Shown here: in pieces, positions 1 through 7,916 of the stretch | Layout of the letters: every line of letters starts with the position of its first letter | Position numbering within the stretch: the first letter of the stretch is position 1 | Assembly: GCA_044222005.1 (NCBI GenBank) | Contig: JBGANY010000005.1 | Span: 54,168 to 118,167 of the forward strand | Direction of reading: 5' to 3' | DNA from: Methylotenera_A sp044222005 | Lineage (GTDB): Bacteria; Pseudomonadota; Gammaproteobacteria; Burkholderiales; Methylophilaceae | DNA: 64,000 nt | Program-made: the position numbers and the translations under genes | The notes under the pieces: generated by a model | Database searches by the model: none | What the model was told of the DNA's origin: nothing | The model's input: only the letters and a program-made list of their open reading frames with translations

Positions 1-271
1 TAGCCTCTTCGATAATTTGCGTACCGCGCTTTTCAGCCTGCGCAATGATTTCACTCGCTTTTTGTTTAGCTTCAGTCAATGTCACTTCTGATTTTTTAGC
101 AGCCACTTCCAAAGCATTTCTGCCATCTGCAGCTGCAGCCAAACCATCAGCGATTTCTTTTTGGCGCGCTTCGATTGCTTTTAAAAGCGGCGGCCAAACG
201 AATTTCACCGTGAACCAAATCAACACAGCAAATGCGATAGCTTGTGCGATAAGTGTAAAGTTAATGTTCAT
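1..271 (-). CDS. atpF: ATP synthase F0 subunit b, 5' part (runs off the window)
   Basis: Peripheral-stalk subunit of the F1F0 ATP synthase; it ties the membrane a/c sector to the F1 head. The 90 codons present start at an ATG (269-271) and read MNINFTLIAQAIAF, one N-terminal membrane helix (about residues 5-26, ending in KFVWPPLL), then a charged helical stretch rich in Ala, Lys and Glu typical of the b-subunit dimerisation stalk. The 3' end lies beyond the left edge. It follows the damaged atpE by 82 nt in the usual atpI-B-E-F order. Family assignment is secure. Confidence 0.93.
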   Translation of the reverse strand, partial: MNINFTLIAQAIAFAVLIWFTVKFVWPPLLKAIEARQKEIADGLAAAADGRNALEVAAKKSEVTLTEAKQKASEIIAQAEKRGTQIIEEA

Positions 272-353
272 TTTTGATCCATGTTGTTAATCATTAAAGC
301 GTCAGCCACTAAACCTTTGTTAATGACCAAGTCAGCTTAGGTTTGCTAATTAT

Positions 354-485
354 TTAGCAACCAGCGCCTTCCAGGAAACTTGCACACATAATACCGATAC
401 CGATACAAGCACCTGCAGCGCCCAAACCAATAATTAAACCAATACCAATGCCTGTGTAGGCCTGAATCATTGCTAATGCTTCCAT
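354..485 (-). pseudogene. atpE: ATP synthase F0 subunit c with an apparent internal deletion
   Basis: Starts at ATG 483-485 with a good Shine-Dalgarno (GAGGGTAA) and encodes the first transmembrane helix of subunit c (MEALAMIQAYTGIGIG, then GAAGACIGIGI and FLEGA). Normal subunit c is about 75-90 residues and continues with the polar loop (ARQP) and a second helix carrying the proton-binding Glu/Asp. Here the frame stops after only 43 residues (EGAGC, stop at 354-356), so loop, second helix and ion-binding carboxylate are absent. In the next frame the bases after the break read GTT GCT AAA TAA (V-A-K-stop, stop 350-352), which looks like a native C-terminus, so the simplest reading is loss of roughly 110-120 nt between two short GCTG/CTG motifs. 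It could be a true deletion or an assembly error. Flanking atpB and atpF are intact. Confidence 0.8.
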
Positions 486-545
486 TTTATTACCCTCTCA
501 AAATTAAATTACAACTACAAATAAAACTTGAAACTAACTACAAAA

Positions 546-1364
546 CTAGTGTGACTCGTGTGCCATGGCAAGATACACCACGGTTAACATCATGAAAATG
601 AATGCCTGCAACGCCACAATTAAAATATGGAAAATCGACCAACCGGCGCCAAGTATCGCGCCAAAAATGGTGCCCGTTAAGCCGGTAGCCGCCCAAAGAC
701 CCAACAATAAGAAAATCACTTCGCCTGCATACATGTTACCGAACAGCCGCAGCGAATGAGAAAGCGGTTTTGAAATGTATTCAATCATGTTGAACAAGAA
801 GTTGGCGGGCCAAACCCAGATTTTGGTACCGAACGGGGAACAGAATAACTCGTGAATCCAACCACCCAGGCCTTTCACCTTGATGGCAAAGAAAATCATC
901 AAAAACCATACCGCGAGCGCGAGCGCGAAGGTGGTATTGATATCTGAAGTGGGAACGCTGCGCCAATGATGCAAACCGAACAGGCCGTAGAATTTGTGCA
1001 TGACATCTACCGGCAGGAAGTCCATGGCATTCATTGCGAACACCCATAAAAAAACCGTCAATGCGGTTGGTGCAATAAACGCATGACGGTTACCATGGAA
1101 AATATTTTTAACCTGATCATCTACAAACCCAAAGACCAGTTCGACAAAAGCCTGGCGCTTAGTCGGCACGCCCGCAGATGCGCCGCGCGCTACCCACCAG
1201 ACAAGCCCCATCACCAAGATGCCCAGGATGACAGACATTACCAGCGTATCCACATGCAGAGTCCAGAAACCGCCGTCGCCGATTGGTTTGGCATTGAAGC
1301 TTAAATGTCCAGCAATATATTCTGACGGGGTCATTGCAACTTGTTCTGCGTGTTCTGTAGCCAT
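546..1364 (-). CDS. atpB: ATP synthase F0 subunit a
   Basis: Membrane subunit of the F1F0 ATP synthase that carries the two proton half-channels next to the c-ring. About 272 residues from ATG 1362-1364; a TTG nine bases upstream (1371-1373) is an alternative start. Several hydrophobic helices are visible, and the family signature LRLFGNMYAGE lies around residues 205-216 with the essential Arg at about 206. It sits between atpI and atpE on the same strand. Length and motifs are normal. Confidence 0.96.
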   Translation of the reverse strand: MATEHAEQVAMTPSEYIAGHLSFNAKPIGDGGFWTLHVDTLVMSVILGILVMGLVWWVARGASAGVPTKRQAFVELVFGFVDDQVKNIFHGNRHAFIAPTALTVFLWVFAMNAMDFLPVDVMHKFYGLFGLHHWRSVPTSDINTTFALALAVWFLMIFFAIKVKGLGGWIHELFCSPFGTKIWVWPANFLFNMIEYISKPLSHSLRLFGNMYAGEVIFLLLGLWAATGLTGTIFGAILGAGWSIFHILIVALQAFIFMMLTVVYLAMAHESH

Positions 1365-1392
1365 ATCAATCAAAAAGCCCTGTAAATGTTAC

Positions 1393-1776
1393 TTATATTT
1401 TTAATTCTGTGTTTTCCAGTTTGCGCATTGCTGCGCCAGAAACCAGCGCCGCCGCCGCCAAACCTGCAATCAGCGCAAAAGGAACCAATTGCTTATAAAC
1501 TTTAAACGTTACAAACAACAGCACAAAAATCACTAAAATCTTGACTGCTTCTGCCTTCAACAGGTTAATCAGTGCCGCTGTCGCTTCTTTTTTGCTCTTC
1601 TGCGCAATTTTCGATGCGACTAATGCACCTATCAATACTGCCAGACCACCTAACACTGCCGATACGCCTGCATGAAATCCTGATATTATAAGTGAAATAA
1701 CTGCGATTGCGGCTGTTGCGATCAACTGTAACCGCAACATTTTGCTAAAAATATTGGCCGTAGTTATGTTTTCCAT
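1393..1776 (-). CDS. atpI: ATP synthase subunit I
   Basis: 127-residue membrane protein with four hydrophobic segments (about residues 16-33, 38-56, 75-95, 98-116), first gene of the atp operon. AtpI proteins are accessory, non-essential factors proposed to help c-ring assembly or Mg2+ supply. It is assigned from its position directly upstream of atpB, its size and its topology; sequence conservation in this family is low. Confidence 0.85.
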   Translation of the reverse strand: MENITTANIFSKMLRLQLIATAAIAVISLIISGFHAGVSAVLGGLAVLIGALVASKIAQKSKKEATAALINLLKAEAVKILVIFVLLFVTFKVYKQLVPFALIAGLAAAALVSGAAMRKLENTELKI

Positions 1777-1837
1777 ATTTTTATCATTCCAAAAACCATT
1801 TTTTGCTTTTGAAACGGGTTTATTAGCAAAGTCCGCG

Positions 1838-1866
1838 ATTTTGAATTATTAGCGCTTTTTAGTCAA
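1838..1866 (-). promoter_or_regulatory. Candidate promoter of the atp operon
   Basis: On the minus strand TTGACT (complement of 1861-1866) and CAAAAT (complement of 1838-1843) are separated by 17 nt in the 152-nt gap between parB and atpI. The -35 is close to consensus, the -10 only moderate. The rest of the gap shows nothing else. Confidence 0.4.
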
Positions 1867-1928
1867 GCACTTTTGCTCAAGCCGGATGAATCGCTTAAGG
1901 CAAAAACTCGCTTAAACTCAATATCTTG

Positions 1929-2780
1929 CTAACGAGACATTTTTGCAATAATTTCGTCCAACTGATCCAGATTGCTATAACTAATTTTGAGCGTTCCCGC
2001 ACCGTTGGCTTTTGCAGAAATACTCACCGTAGCACCCATTTTTTCACTTAGTCTGTTCTGCAAATCTAGTATGTCACGATTCATGTTCGCTTTATGCGGT
2101 TTAGGCTGAATTGCAGCACTCAATTTTTTTACCAGATTTTCTACTTCGCGCACTGATAAGTCCTGGTGCACAATTTTATTGGCCAGCATAACTTGCTGCG
2201 CCGCATCCAAACCAAGCAGTGCGCGTGCGTGCCCCATATCGAGCTTGTTTTGCATGAGCAAATCCTGCACCGGCGCAGTTAGCCCCAGCAAACGTAATAA
2301 ATTCGACACCGCTGCACGCGACCTGCCAACCGCCTCCGCCGCCTTTTCGTGTGTCATGGCAAACTCATCGATTAAACGCTTGATGCCTTGCGCTTCCTCC
2401 AGCGGGTTTAAGTTTTCCCTTTGAATGTTTTCTATCAGCGCCATGGCGAGCGCGGACTCATCCGCAATTTCACGCACCAGCACCGGCACTTGCTCCAAGC
2501 CCGCGATTTGGCTAGCGCGCCAGCGGCGCTCCCCAGCAATAATCTCGAATATTTCCGGTGAAACTTCTCTGACCAGAATCGGCTGCATGATGCCCTGCGA
2601 TTTAATCGAATCGGCCAGGGTTTGCAGAGCCGCATCATCCATGTAAGAGCGCGGCTGATATTTGCCAGGCCGCAACTGCGTCACATTCAACATACGCAGT
2701 GTTTCGGTGCTTCCGGATTCTTCAATATTGTCTGCCAGCAAGGCATCCAAGCCACGCCCCAAGCCTTTTGGTTTAACCAT
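1929..2780 (-). CDS. parB: Chromosome-partitioning protein ParB (CTP-dependent clamp, parS-binding)
   Basis: 283 residues starting MVKPKGLGRGLDALLA, the typical N-terminus of chromosomal ParB. The N-terminal CTPase/ParB-like domain contains GERRWRAS (about residues 83-90) and ENIQRENLNPLEEA; the helix-turn-helix domain that reads parS follows (MTHEKAAEAVGRSRAAVSNL), then a C-terminal dimerisation domain. ParB loads at parS, slides and spreads to form the partition complex moved by ParA. It overlaps parA by 8 nt. Three perfect parS sites lie within 6 kb, fitting an origin-proximal locus. Confidence 0.97.
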   Translation of the reverse strand: MVKPKGLGRGLDALLADNIEESGSTETLRMLNVTQLRPGKYQPRSYMDDAALQTLADSIKSQGIMQPILVREVSPEIFEIIAGERRWRASQIAGLEQVPVLVREIADESALAMALIENIQRENLNPLEEAQGIKRLIDEFAMTHEKAAEAVGRSRAAVSNLLRLLGLTAPVQDLLMQNKLDMGHARALLGLDAAQQVMLANKIVHQDLSVREVENLVKKLSAAIQPKPHKANMNRDILDLQNRLSEKMGATVSISAKANGAGTLKISYSNLDQLDEIIAKMSR

Positions 2781-3576
2781 TGTGAATACCTTTGTCTATG
2801 CTTTTATTTTTAACTTGTTGATTTTTAACAATTATTTCTTTGGCCAGATCTAAATACGCGATTGCGCCTTTCGAAGATTTGTCGTAAACCAATACCGGCA
2901 AACCGTAACTGGGCGCCTCAGCCAAGCGGATATTACGCGGGATGACCGTGCTATACACTTTATCGCCAAAATGGCTTACCAGCTGTGTCGACACTTGCTG
3001 TGCCAGCATATTGCGGTTATCAAACATCGTGCGCAGCAAACCTTCGATTTCCAAAGTAGCGTTTAAATTCGTCCGCACCTTTTTAATGGTATTCACTAGG
3101 TCGGACAAACCTTCCAGCGCATAATACTCACACTGCATCGGGATCATCACGCTATTGGCAGCAGTAAGCGCGTTCACAGTGACCAGGTTAAGGGCAGGGG
3201 GGCAATCCAGTAATATATAATCGTATTCACCATCCAGTTTCGCGATCGCCTGCTTCAGGCGAGCTTCGCGCGCAAATTCATTCACCAGCTCAACTTCTGC
3301 GCCAGCCAACTCACGGTTAGAAGGGGCGATGTGATAACCGCCTTTTTCGCTGGTCACAATCACTTCGTTCAATGATTTTTTACCGATCAGCACATCATAA
3401 ATGCTGTGCTTTAAATGTGCCTTATCAACCCCACTGCCTGTCGTGGCATTGCCTTGCGGATCCAAATCCACCAGCAACACCTTTTTATAATTGGCCGCCA
3501 AACTGGCAGCCAGGTTCACACAAGTGGTGGTTTTGCCTACACCGCCTTTTTGATTGGTAATAGCTAATATTTTCAT
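2773..3576 (-). CDS. parA: Chromosome-partitioning ATPase ParA (Soj)
   Basis: 267-residue ParA/MinD-type ATPase. The deviant Walker A motif KGGVGKTTT is at about residues 10-18 with the signature Lys, and Walker B-like DYILLDCPP follows at about 119-127. ParA binds DNA non-specifically in its ATP form and is stimulated by ParB, segregating the origin region. The gene overlaps rsmG by 4 nt upstream and parB by 8 nt downstream, so it is translationally coupled. The tail (about 12 residues after KEIIVKNQ) is slightly longer than usual. Confidence 0.97.
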   Translation of the reverse strand: MKILAITNQKGGVGKTTTCVNLAASLAANYKKVLLVDLDPQGNATTGSGVDKAHLKHSIYDVLIGKKSLNEVIVTSEKGGYHIAPSNRELAGAEVELVNEFAREARLKQAIAKLDGEYDYILLDCPPALNLVTVNALTAANSVMIPMQCEYYALEGLSDLVNTIKKVRTNLNATLEIEGLLRTMFDNRNMLAQQVSTQLVSHFGDKVYSTVIPRNIRLAEAPSYGLPVLVYDKSSKGAIAYLDLAKEIIVKNQQVKNKSIDKGIHNG

Positions 3577-4193
3577 CGATTATTCTCTAAAACAACTAAA
3601 TGCCGCTTTGCCTCTAAACCCGCCACCTTCAGCGGAATAATTTGCGCCGGGCTCAATGCCAAACCTTTAAGTTCATCTTGCGGAACCTGGCCTTTCATTG
3701 CCAACCATTGGCCATTTTCTTTAATCAGGTGCTTTGTCAGGCTAATAAACAAACCTAGCTCAGAAAAAGCGCGCGAAATAATTGCGTCAAATTTTTCTGC
3801 TGGCTGATAGTTCTCTACCCGCGCATGCACCACTTCCAAGTTGTCCAGCCCCAGTTCACCTTTTACCTGGCGCATAAAAATCACTTTTTTTTGCACCGCG
3901 TCAATGGTAGTCACTTTCAGCTGCGGCAAGCATATCGCCAGCACAATGCCCGGCAATCCGCCACCACTGCCGACATCAAGCAGGTTTTTAACCTGAATAT
4001 AGGGCAACACACTCAAACTATCGAGCAAATGCAAGTTCACCATTTCCAGCGGGTCTCGCACCGCTGTCAAGTTATACACCTTGTTCCACTTTTGCAGCAA
4101 ACCGATATAAAGTAATAGTTTCTGCCGTGTATCCGAGGATACACTCAAACCCATCTCTGCGATACCCGCAGCCAATAGTTCTGCCTGCGTCAT
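3573..4193 (-). CDS. rsmG: 16S rRNA (guanine527-N7)-methyltransferase
   Basis: 206-residue SAM-dependent methyltransferase (formerly GidB) that modifies G527 in 16S rRNA. The SAM-binding motif DVGSGGGLPGI lies around residues 73-83, preceded by KWNKVYNLTA and HLLDSL, all family signatures. Its start codon overlaps the mnmG stop by 4 nt and its stop overlaps parA, the classic mnmG-rsmG-parA-parB arrangement. Confidence 0.97.
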   Translation of the reverse strand: MTQAELLAAGIAEMGLSVSSDTRQKLLLYIGLLQKWNKVYNLTAVRDPLEMVNLHLLDSLSVLPYIQVKNLLDVGSGGGLPGIVLAICLPQLKVTTIDAVQKKVIFMRQVKGELGLDNLEVVHARVENYQPAEKFDAIISRAFSELGLFISLTKHLIKENGQWLAMKGQVPQDELKGLALSPAQIIPLKVAGLEAKRHLVVLENNR

Positions 4194-6094
4194 GCTGCTT
4201 CAATATTGGCCTGGCTGGCTAGTTTTTTGTGCTTGCGCTTCAGGTAAACCAATAACAACGATATCGTCGCCGGGGTAATGCCCGAAATCCGGCCGGCCTG
4301 ACCAATCGTTTCCGGCTTGTGCGCCATGAGCTTCTGGCGCGCTTCTATGCTTAAACCATGCACTTCAGCGTAATCAATATTCGCGCCCAGCTTAATACTC
4401 TCGCTGCCTTTTTGTTTGGCGATTTCATCTTTTTGACGATTGATATAGCCTTGATATTTAGCCGCGATTTCGACCTGTTCTTTCACTTCGTCCGTTAATG
4501 TCTCGACTGCTGGGATTAAGCTTAGCAAACTTTCATAGCCCACCTCCGGGCGGCGCAACAGTTCAAACAAGCTGTATTCGTGCTCCAGTTCTTTGCCCAG
4601 CACATTTAATTGTGTTTCACGTGAAACATTGGCGGGCTGCACAAAAGTACGTTTCAATCTTTCCTGTTCACGCGCCACCGCTTCCTGCTTCCGGCTAAAC
4701 GCCTCCCAGCGCGCATCATCCACCAAGCCCAGCTCACGGCCCTTGGCGGTTAGCCGCATATCAGCGTTATCCTCCCTAAGTTGTAAGCGGTATTCCGCAC
4801 GCGAAGTAAACATGCGATAAGGCTCGGTGACGCCCACGGTAATCAAATCGTCCACCAGCACGCCCAAATAAGCCTCGTCTCGCGCAGGACACCAGGATTC
4901 TTTTTCTTGTGCGTACAGCGCCGCATTGGCACCTGCCAGCAAGCCTTGCGCTGCCGCTTCTTCGTAACCCGTGGTGCCATTAATTTGACCAGCAAAAAAC
5001 AATCCTTTAACCGCTTTAGTTTCCAGGCTGGATTTTAAGCCGCGTGGATCATAGTAATCATATTCAATCGCATAGCCCGGACGCAGTATATGCGCGTTTT
5101 CCAGCCCCTTGATCGAACGCACCAGCGCCAGCTGGATATCAAACGGTAAACTGGTTGAAATGCCATTCGGGTAAATCTCATTCGTATTTAAGCCTTCCGG
5201 TTCCAGGAAAATCTGATGACTTTCCTTATCCTCAAAGCGGTGAATTTTATCTTCCACACTCGGGCAGTAGCGCGGTCCCACGCCTTCAATCACACCGGTG
5301 TACATTGGCGAGCGATCCAAGCCACTGCGAATAATGTCATGCGTACGCTCATTGGTGTGCGTAATCCAGCAGGGCAGTTGGGCAGGGTGCTGTGCCGCAT
5401 TGCCCAAAAATGAAAACACCGGCACCGGATTGTCGCCCGCCTGCATGGTCATCACCGAATAATCAATCGTGCGGCCGTCAATGCGCGGCGGTGTGCCTGT
5501 TTTCAGGCGACCAGCCGGTAAATTCAGCTCCCGCAATCGCGCTGCGAGCGAGATAGCAGGCGGATCCCCAGCACGGCCTGCGCTATAGTTCTGCAAACCC
5601 ACATGCACCAGGCCGCCTAAAAATGTACCCGCCGTCAGCACGACGCTTTTTGATTTAAAACGTAAACCAATCTGCGTAACCACACCTGCTGCACGAATAC
5701 CATCTAAAATAATGTCATCAACCGCCTGCTGAAACAGCCACAGATTTGGCTGATTTTCCAATTTTTTCCTGATCGCCGCTTTATACAAAACACGGTCTGC
5801 CTGCGCTCTGGTGGCGCGTACCGCCGGTCCTTTGCTGGAATTTAGAATCCGAAACTGGATACCACCCTCATCCGTGGCGGCCGCCATTGCGCCCCCCAGC
5901 GCATCCACCTCTTTAACCAAATGCCCCTTGCCGATGCCACCAATACTAGGATTGCAAGACATTTGTCCCAAAGTTTCAATATTGTGTGTCAGTAATAAGG
6001 TTTTTTGCCCCATTCTAGCGCTTGCAAGCGCCGCTTCGGTGCCTGCATGACCACCGCCCACCACAATCACATCAAAAATATCAGGAAAATTCAT
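4190..6094 (-). CDS. mnmG: tRNA uridine-5-carboxymethylaminomethyl modification enzyme MnmG (GidA)
   Basis: 634-residue FAD-dependent enzyme that acts with MnmE to build (carboxymethyl)aminomethyl at wobble U34 of tRNAs. The N-terminal dinucleotide fold DVIVVGGGHAGTEAA (about residues 8-22) and the conserved SCNPSIGGIGKGHL and GLFFAGQINGTTGYEEAA motifs are present, and the length is normal. A perfect parS sequence is embedded in its coding region, where it encodes N-V-S-R-E-T-Q. First gene of the mnmG-rsmG-parA-parB unit; partner mnmE is at 7917. Confidence 0.97.
   Translation of the reverse strand: MNFPDIFDVIVVGGGHAGTEAALASARMGQKTLLLTHNIETLGQMSCNPSIGGIGKGHLVKEVDALGGAMAAATDEGGIQFRILNSSKGPAVRATRAQADRVLYKAAIRKKLENQPNLWLFQQAVDDIILDGIRAAGVVTQIGLRFKSKSVVLTAGTFLGGLVHVGLQNYSAGRAGDPPAISLAARLRELNLPAGRLKTGTPPRIDGRTIDYSVMTMQAGDNPVPVFSFLGNAAQHPAQLPCWITHTNERTHDIIRSGLDRSPMYTGVIEGVGPRYCPSVEDKIHRFEDKESHQIFLEPEGLNTNEIYPNGISTSLPFDIQLALVRSIKGLENAHILRPGYAIEYDYYDPRGLKSSLETKAVKGLFFAGQINGTTGYEEAAAQGLLAGANAALYAQEKESWCPARDEAYLGVLVDDLITVGVTEPYRMFTSRAEYRLQLREDNADMRLTAKGRELGLVDDARWEAFSRKQEAVAREQERLKRTFVQPANVSRETQLNVLGKELEHEYSLFELLRRPEVGYESLLSLIPAVETLTDEVKEQVEIAAKYQGYINRQKDEIAKQKGSESIKLGANIDYAEVHGLSIEARQKLMAHKPETIGQAGRISGITPATISLLLVYLKRKHKKLASQANIEAA
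4613..4628. other. parS site inside mnmG
   Basis: Perfect 16-bp palindrome TGTTTCACGTGAAACA, the canonical ParB-binding site. It lies inside the mnmG reading frame and about 1.8 kb from parB. Confidence 0.93.
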
Positions 6095-6185
6095 AGACTA
6101 ATGATTCTTTTTCAAAGAATTAGATTCTACTGTAAACCTATGTTTAAGTCATGTAAAAGCATGTTTTAACAGATATTTTTATATC

Positions 6186-6201
6186 TGTTTCACGTGAAAC
6201 A
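6186..6201. other. parS site upstream of mnmG and shp
   Basis: Second perfect copy of TGTTTCACGTGAAACA, in the divergent intergenic region between mnmG (minus) and the cytochrome gene (plus). Confidence 0.95.
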
Positions 6202-6256
6202 TTGCACTTTATATGCTTCTGACACAATTCCCTAACAATATTGGCATAGAATTAGC

Positions 6257-6270
6257 TTGATTCATATCAA
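6257..6270. promoter_or_regulatory. FNR/DNR-type regulator box upstream of shp
   Basis: TTGATTCATATCAA is a perfect match to the CRP/FNR-superfamily consensus TTGAT-N4-ATCAA recognised by FNR (oxygen) or DNR/Nnr (NO) regulators. It is 82 nt upstream of the shp start and lies in the mnmG-shp divergent gap (6095-6352). It suggests induction of the SHP/cytochrome b operon at low oxygen or by NO. The binding protein is not in the window. Confidence 0.65.
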
Positions 6271-6352
6271 CGCATTGTTAGCCAAAAAGCTTTACTATGC
6301 ATATAGCAAGACAGACTTTATTATTAATTATTAACTAAAGATGGAGTATTAA

Positions 6353-6793
6353 ATGAAGAAATTAAATATCGTTTTAGCATCACTGCTTGGTTTAGCCGCA
6401 GTTTCAGCACATGCAGATGTCGCCAATGCAGAAAAATTAGCACAAAAATACACCACTATTGCCAAAATAGTGAATCCTGGATACGCAGGCCCTTCGGCGA
6501 TGGAAGGTAAAATATTTTTTAATCGTAAAATCACCATTAACGGCAATGAAGCAGCCTGCGCCTCTTGCCACACTCCCAACCCTGCAAATGAGGGCAAGCA
6601 CATCGTTACCGGCAAAGCAATTCGCCCGCTGTCACCAGCTGTCAACAACAAACGCTTTAATGACTTAGATAAAGTAGAAGATAAATTTACTGAGCACTGT
6701 AACGACATTATCGGCGCAGATTGCACACCTGAAGAAAAAGCCAATTTTATCGGCTACGTGTTGACTGAAAAAACACCTTCAGCCAAGAAATAA
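6353..6793 (+). CDS. shp: SHP-type monohaem cytochrome c (DUF1924)
   Basis: 146 residues with a cleavable signal peptide (MKKLNIVLASLLGLAAVSAHA), so periplasmic. One haem-c site CASCH at residues 69-73; then TGKAIRPLSP and a Cys pair (C116, C124) in EHCNDIIGADC followed by TPEEKANF. This pattern matches 'sphaeroides haem protein' (SHP), a cytochrome c whose haem can bind O2 and NO and which has been linked to NO dioxygenation. In Rhodobacter SHP, as I recall it, an Asn just before the first Cys of the pair is the labile sixth haem ligand; here that position is His115. Good start (GGAG before ATG). It is followed after 14 nt by a cytochrome b561, as in other SHP operons, but no dihaem cytochrome c gene is adjacent. 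Confidence 0.85.
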   Translation: MKKLNIVLASLLGLAAVSAHADVANAEKLAQKYTTIAKIVNPGYAGPSAMEGKIFFNRKITINGNEAACASCHTPNPANEGKHIVTGKAIRPLSPAVNNKRFNDLDKVEDKFTEHCNDIIGADCTPEEKANFIGYVLTEKTPSAKK

Positions 6794-6807
6794 GCAGGAA
6801 CATTGTC

Positions 6808-7368
6808 ATGCAGTATGTTTGGGATCCATTTGTAAGAATCTTTCATTGGTCGCTTGCTGTAGCGTTTACAGTCGCGTTCTACACTCACGCTTCCGAATGG
6901 GATCGCCTTATTCATGTACAGGCCGGCTATGTAGCAGGGGTTTTGCTGCTGGCGCGCATTATTTGGGGCTTAACAAAAACAGGTTATGCTTGTTTTTGTT
7001 CGTTCCCATTTGATCCCAAACAAGCAATCAAGCACATCTACCATGTGCTAAAAGGCAATGCAAAGCGCTATATTGGCCACAACCCGGCTGGATCGCTGGT
7101 GATTTACGCAATGCTGGCCACCGGACTTACGGCAGTGGGTTCTGGCTGGCTGGTATATAACGAAGGTTGGCTAATCGACCAGCCCGACCTTTTGCAAGCG
7201 CTGCATCAATATTCAACATGGGGCTGGTTGGCGCTAGTGATCATGCATGTACTGGGCGTGATTACAGAAAGCATTTTGCATAAAGATAATCTGATTTTAG
7301 CCATGATTACCGGCTGCAAGCGCGTGACCAGAAAAGGCGAAAGACAAGCCAGGCAAAAAATCGCTTAA
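6808..7368 (+). CDS. Cytochrome b561-family membrane protein
   Basis: 186-residue four-helix membrane cytochrome b. Conserved His residues at 13 (RIFHWSLA), 36, 91 (GHNPAGSL), 133 and 147 (VIMHVLG) can supply ligands for two b haems. Family members pass electrons from quinol to periplasmic cytochromes; the adjacent shp gene makes SHP the likely acceptor. It starts 14 nt after shp with a GCAGGA ribosome site, so the pair is probably one transcript under the upstream FNR-type box. The short hydrophilic C-terminus is basic. Confidence 0.88.
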   Translation: MQYVWDPFVRIFHWSLAVAFTVAFYTHASEWDRLIHVQAGYVAGVLLLARIIWGLTKTGYACFCSFPFDPKQAIKHIYHVLKGNAKRYIGHNPAGSLVIYAMLATGLTAVGSGWLVYNEGWLIDQPDLLQALHQYSTWGWLALVIMHVLGVITESILHKDNLILAMITGCKRVTRKGERQARQKIA

Positions 7369-7395
7369 AATCTATTAATTCTAATATTAATTCCT

Positions 7396-7411
7396 TGTTT
7401 CACGTGAAACA
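7396..7411. other. parS site downstream of the cytochrome b561 gene
   Basis: Third perfect TGTTTCACGTGAAACA. The spacing between the three copies is about 1.57 and 1.21 kb. Confidence 0.95.
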
Positions 7412-7522
7412 ATAATAAAAATAATTTACAGGCACATGCCTCTTGACGAATGCAACTTAGCGCGCCTATAGTATTGCTAGCGGCTAATGACGCTTTCACC
7501 GACCCAAGACGAGGAGAATGGT

Positions 7523-7858
7523 ATGGCAGGTAAATTCGAAGTAAAAACCGCAAAAAGCGGTCAAACGCACTTTAATCTTTTGGCAGGTAATGGCCAAATT
7601 ATTTTGCAATCTGAAATGTATGAAACCAGAGCCAGCGCATTAAATGGCATTGAGTCCATTAAAAAGAACGCTGGTATGGATGAGCGTTATGAACGTTTGG
7701 TATCGAAATCCGGCAAGCCTTACTTTGTGATCAAAGCAGGCAACCATCAAGTCATTGGTCAAAGCCAACAATATGAGTCAGAAGCTGGGCGCGACAATGG
7801 CATTGAATCCGTGAAGAAAAATGCCCCCGATGCTGTAGTGGTAGATTTATCTGCTTAA
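7523..7858 (+). CDS. DUF1508 (YegP-like) tandem-repeat protein
   Basis: 111 residues. Start chosen at ATG 7523 because GAGGAG lies just upstream. The protein is two copies of a roughly 50-residue DUF1508 unit: FEVKTAKSGQTHFNLLAGNG with ALNGIESIKKNA, and YERLVSKSGKPYFVIKAGNH with RDNGIESVKKNA. YegP-type proteins are small soluble proteins of unknown role, often stress-associated. It is a monocistron ending at a strong bidirectional terminator. Confidence 0.9.
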   Translation: MAGKFEVKTAKSGQTHFNLLAGNGQIILQSEMYETRASALNGIESIKKNAGMDERYERLVSKSGKPYFVIKAGNHQVIGQSQQYESEAGRDNGIESVKKNAPDAVVVDLSA

Positions 7859-7872
7859 CTAAAGCGACTCAT

Positions 7873-7898
7873 AAAAAAGGCGCATTTGCGCCTTTTTT
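7873..7898. terminator. Bidirectional terminator between the DUF1508 gene and mnmE
   Basis: A 12-bp stem (AAAAAAGGCGCA / TGCGCCTTTTTT) with a TT loop gives a T-run in both directions between convergent genes. Confidence 0.9.
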
Positions 7899-7916
7899 CA
7901 TTTGTATGATCTGTGC

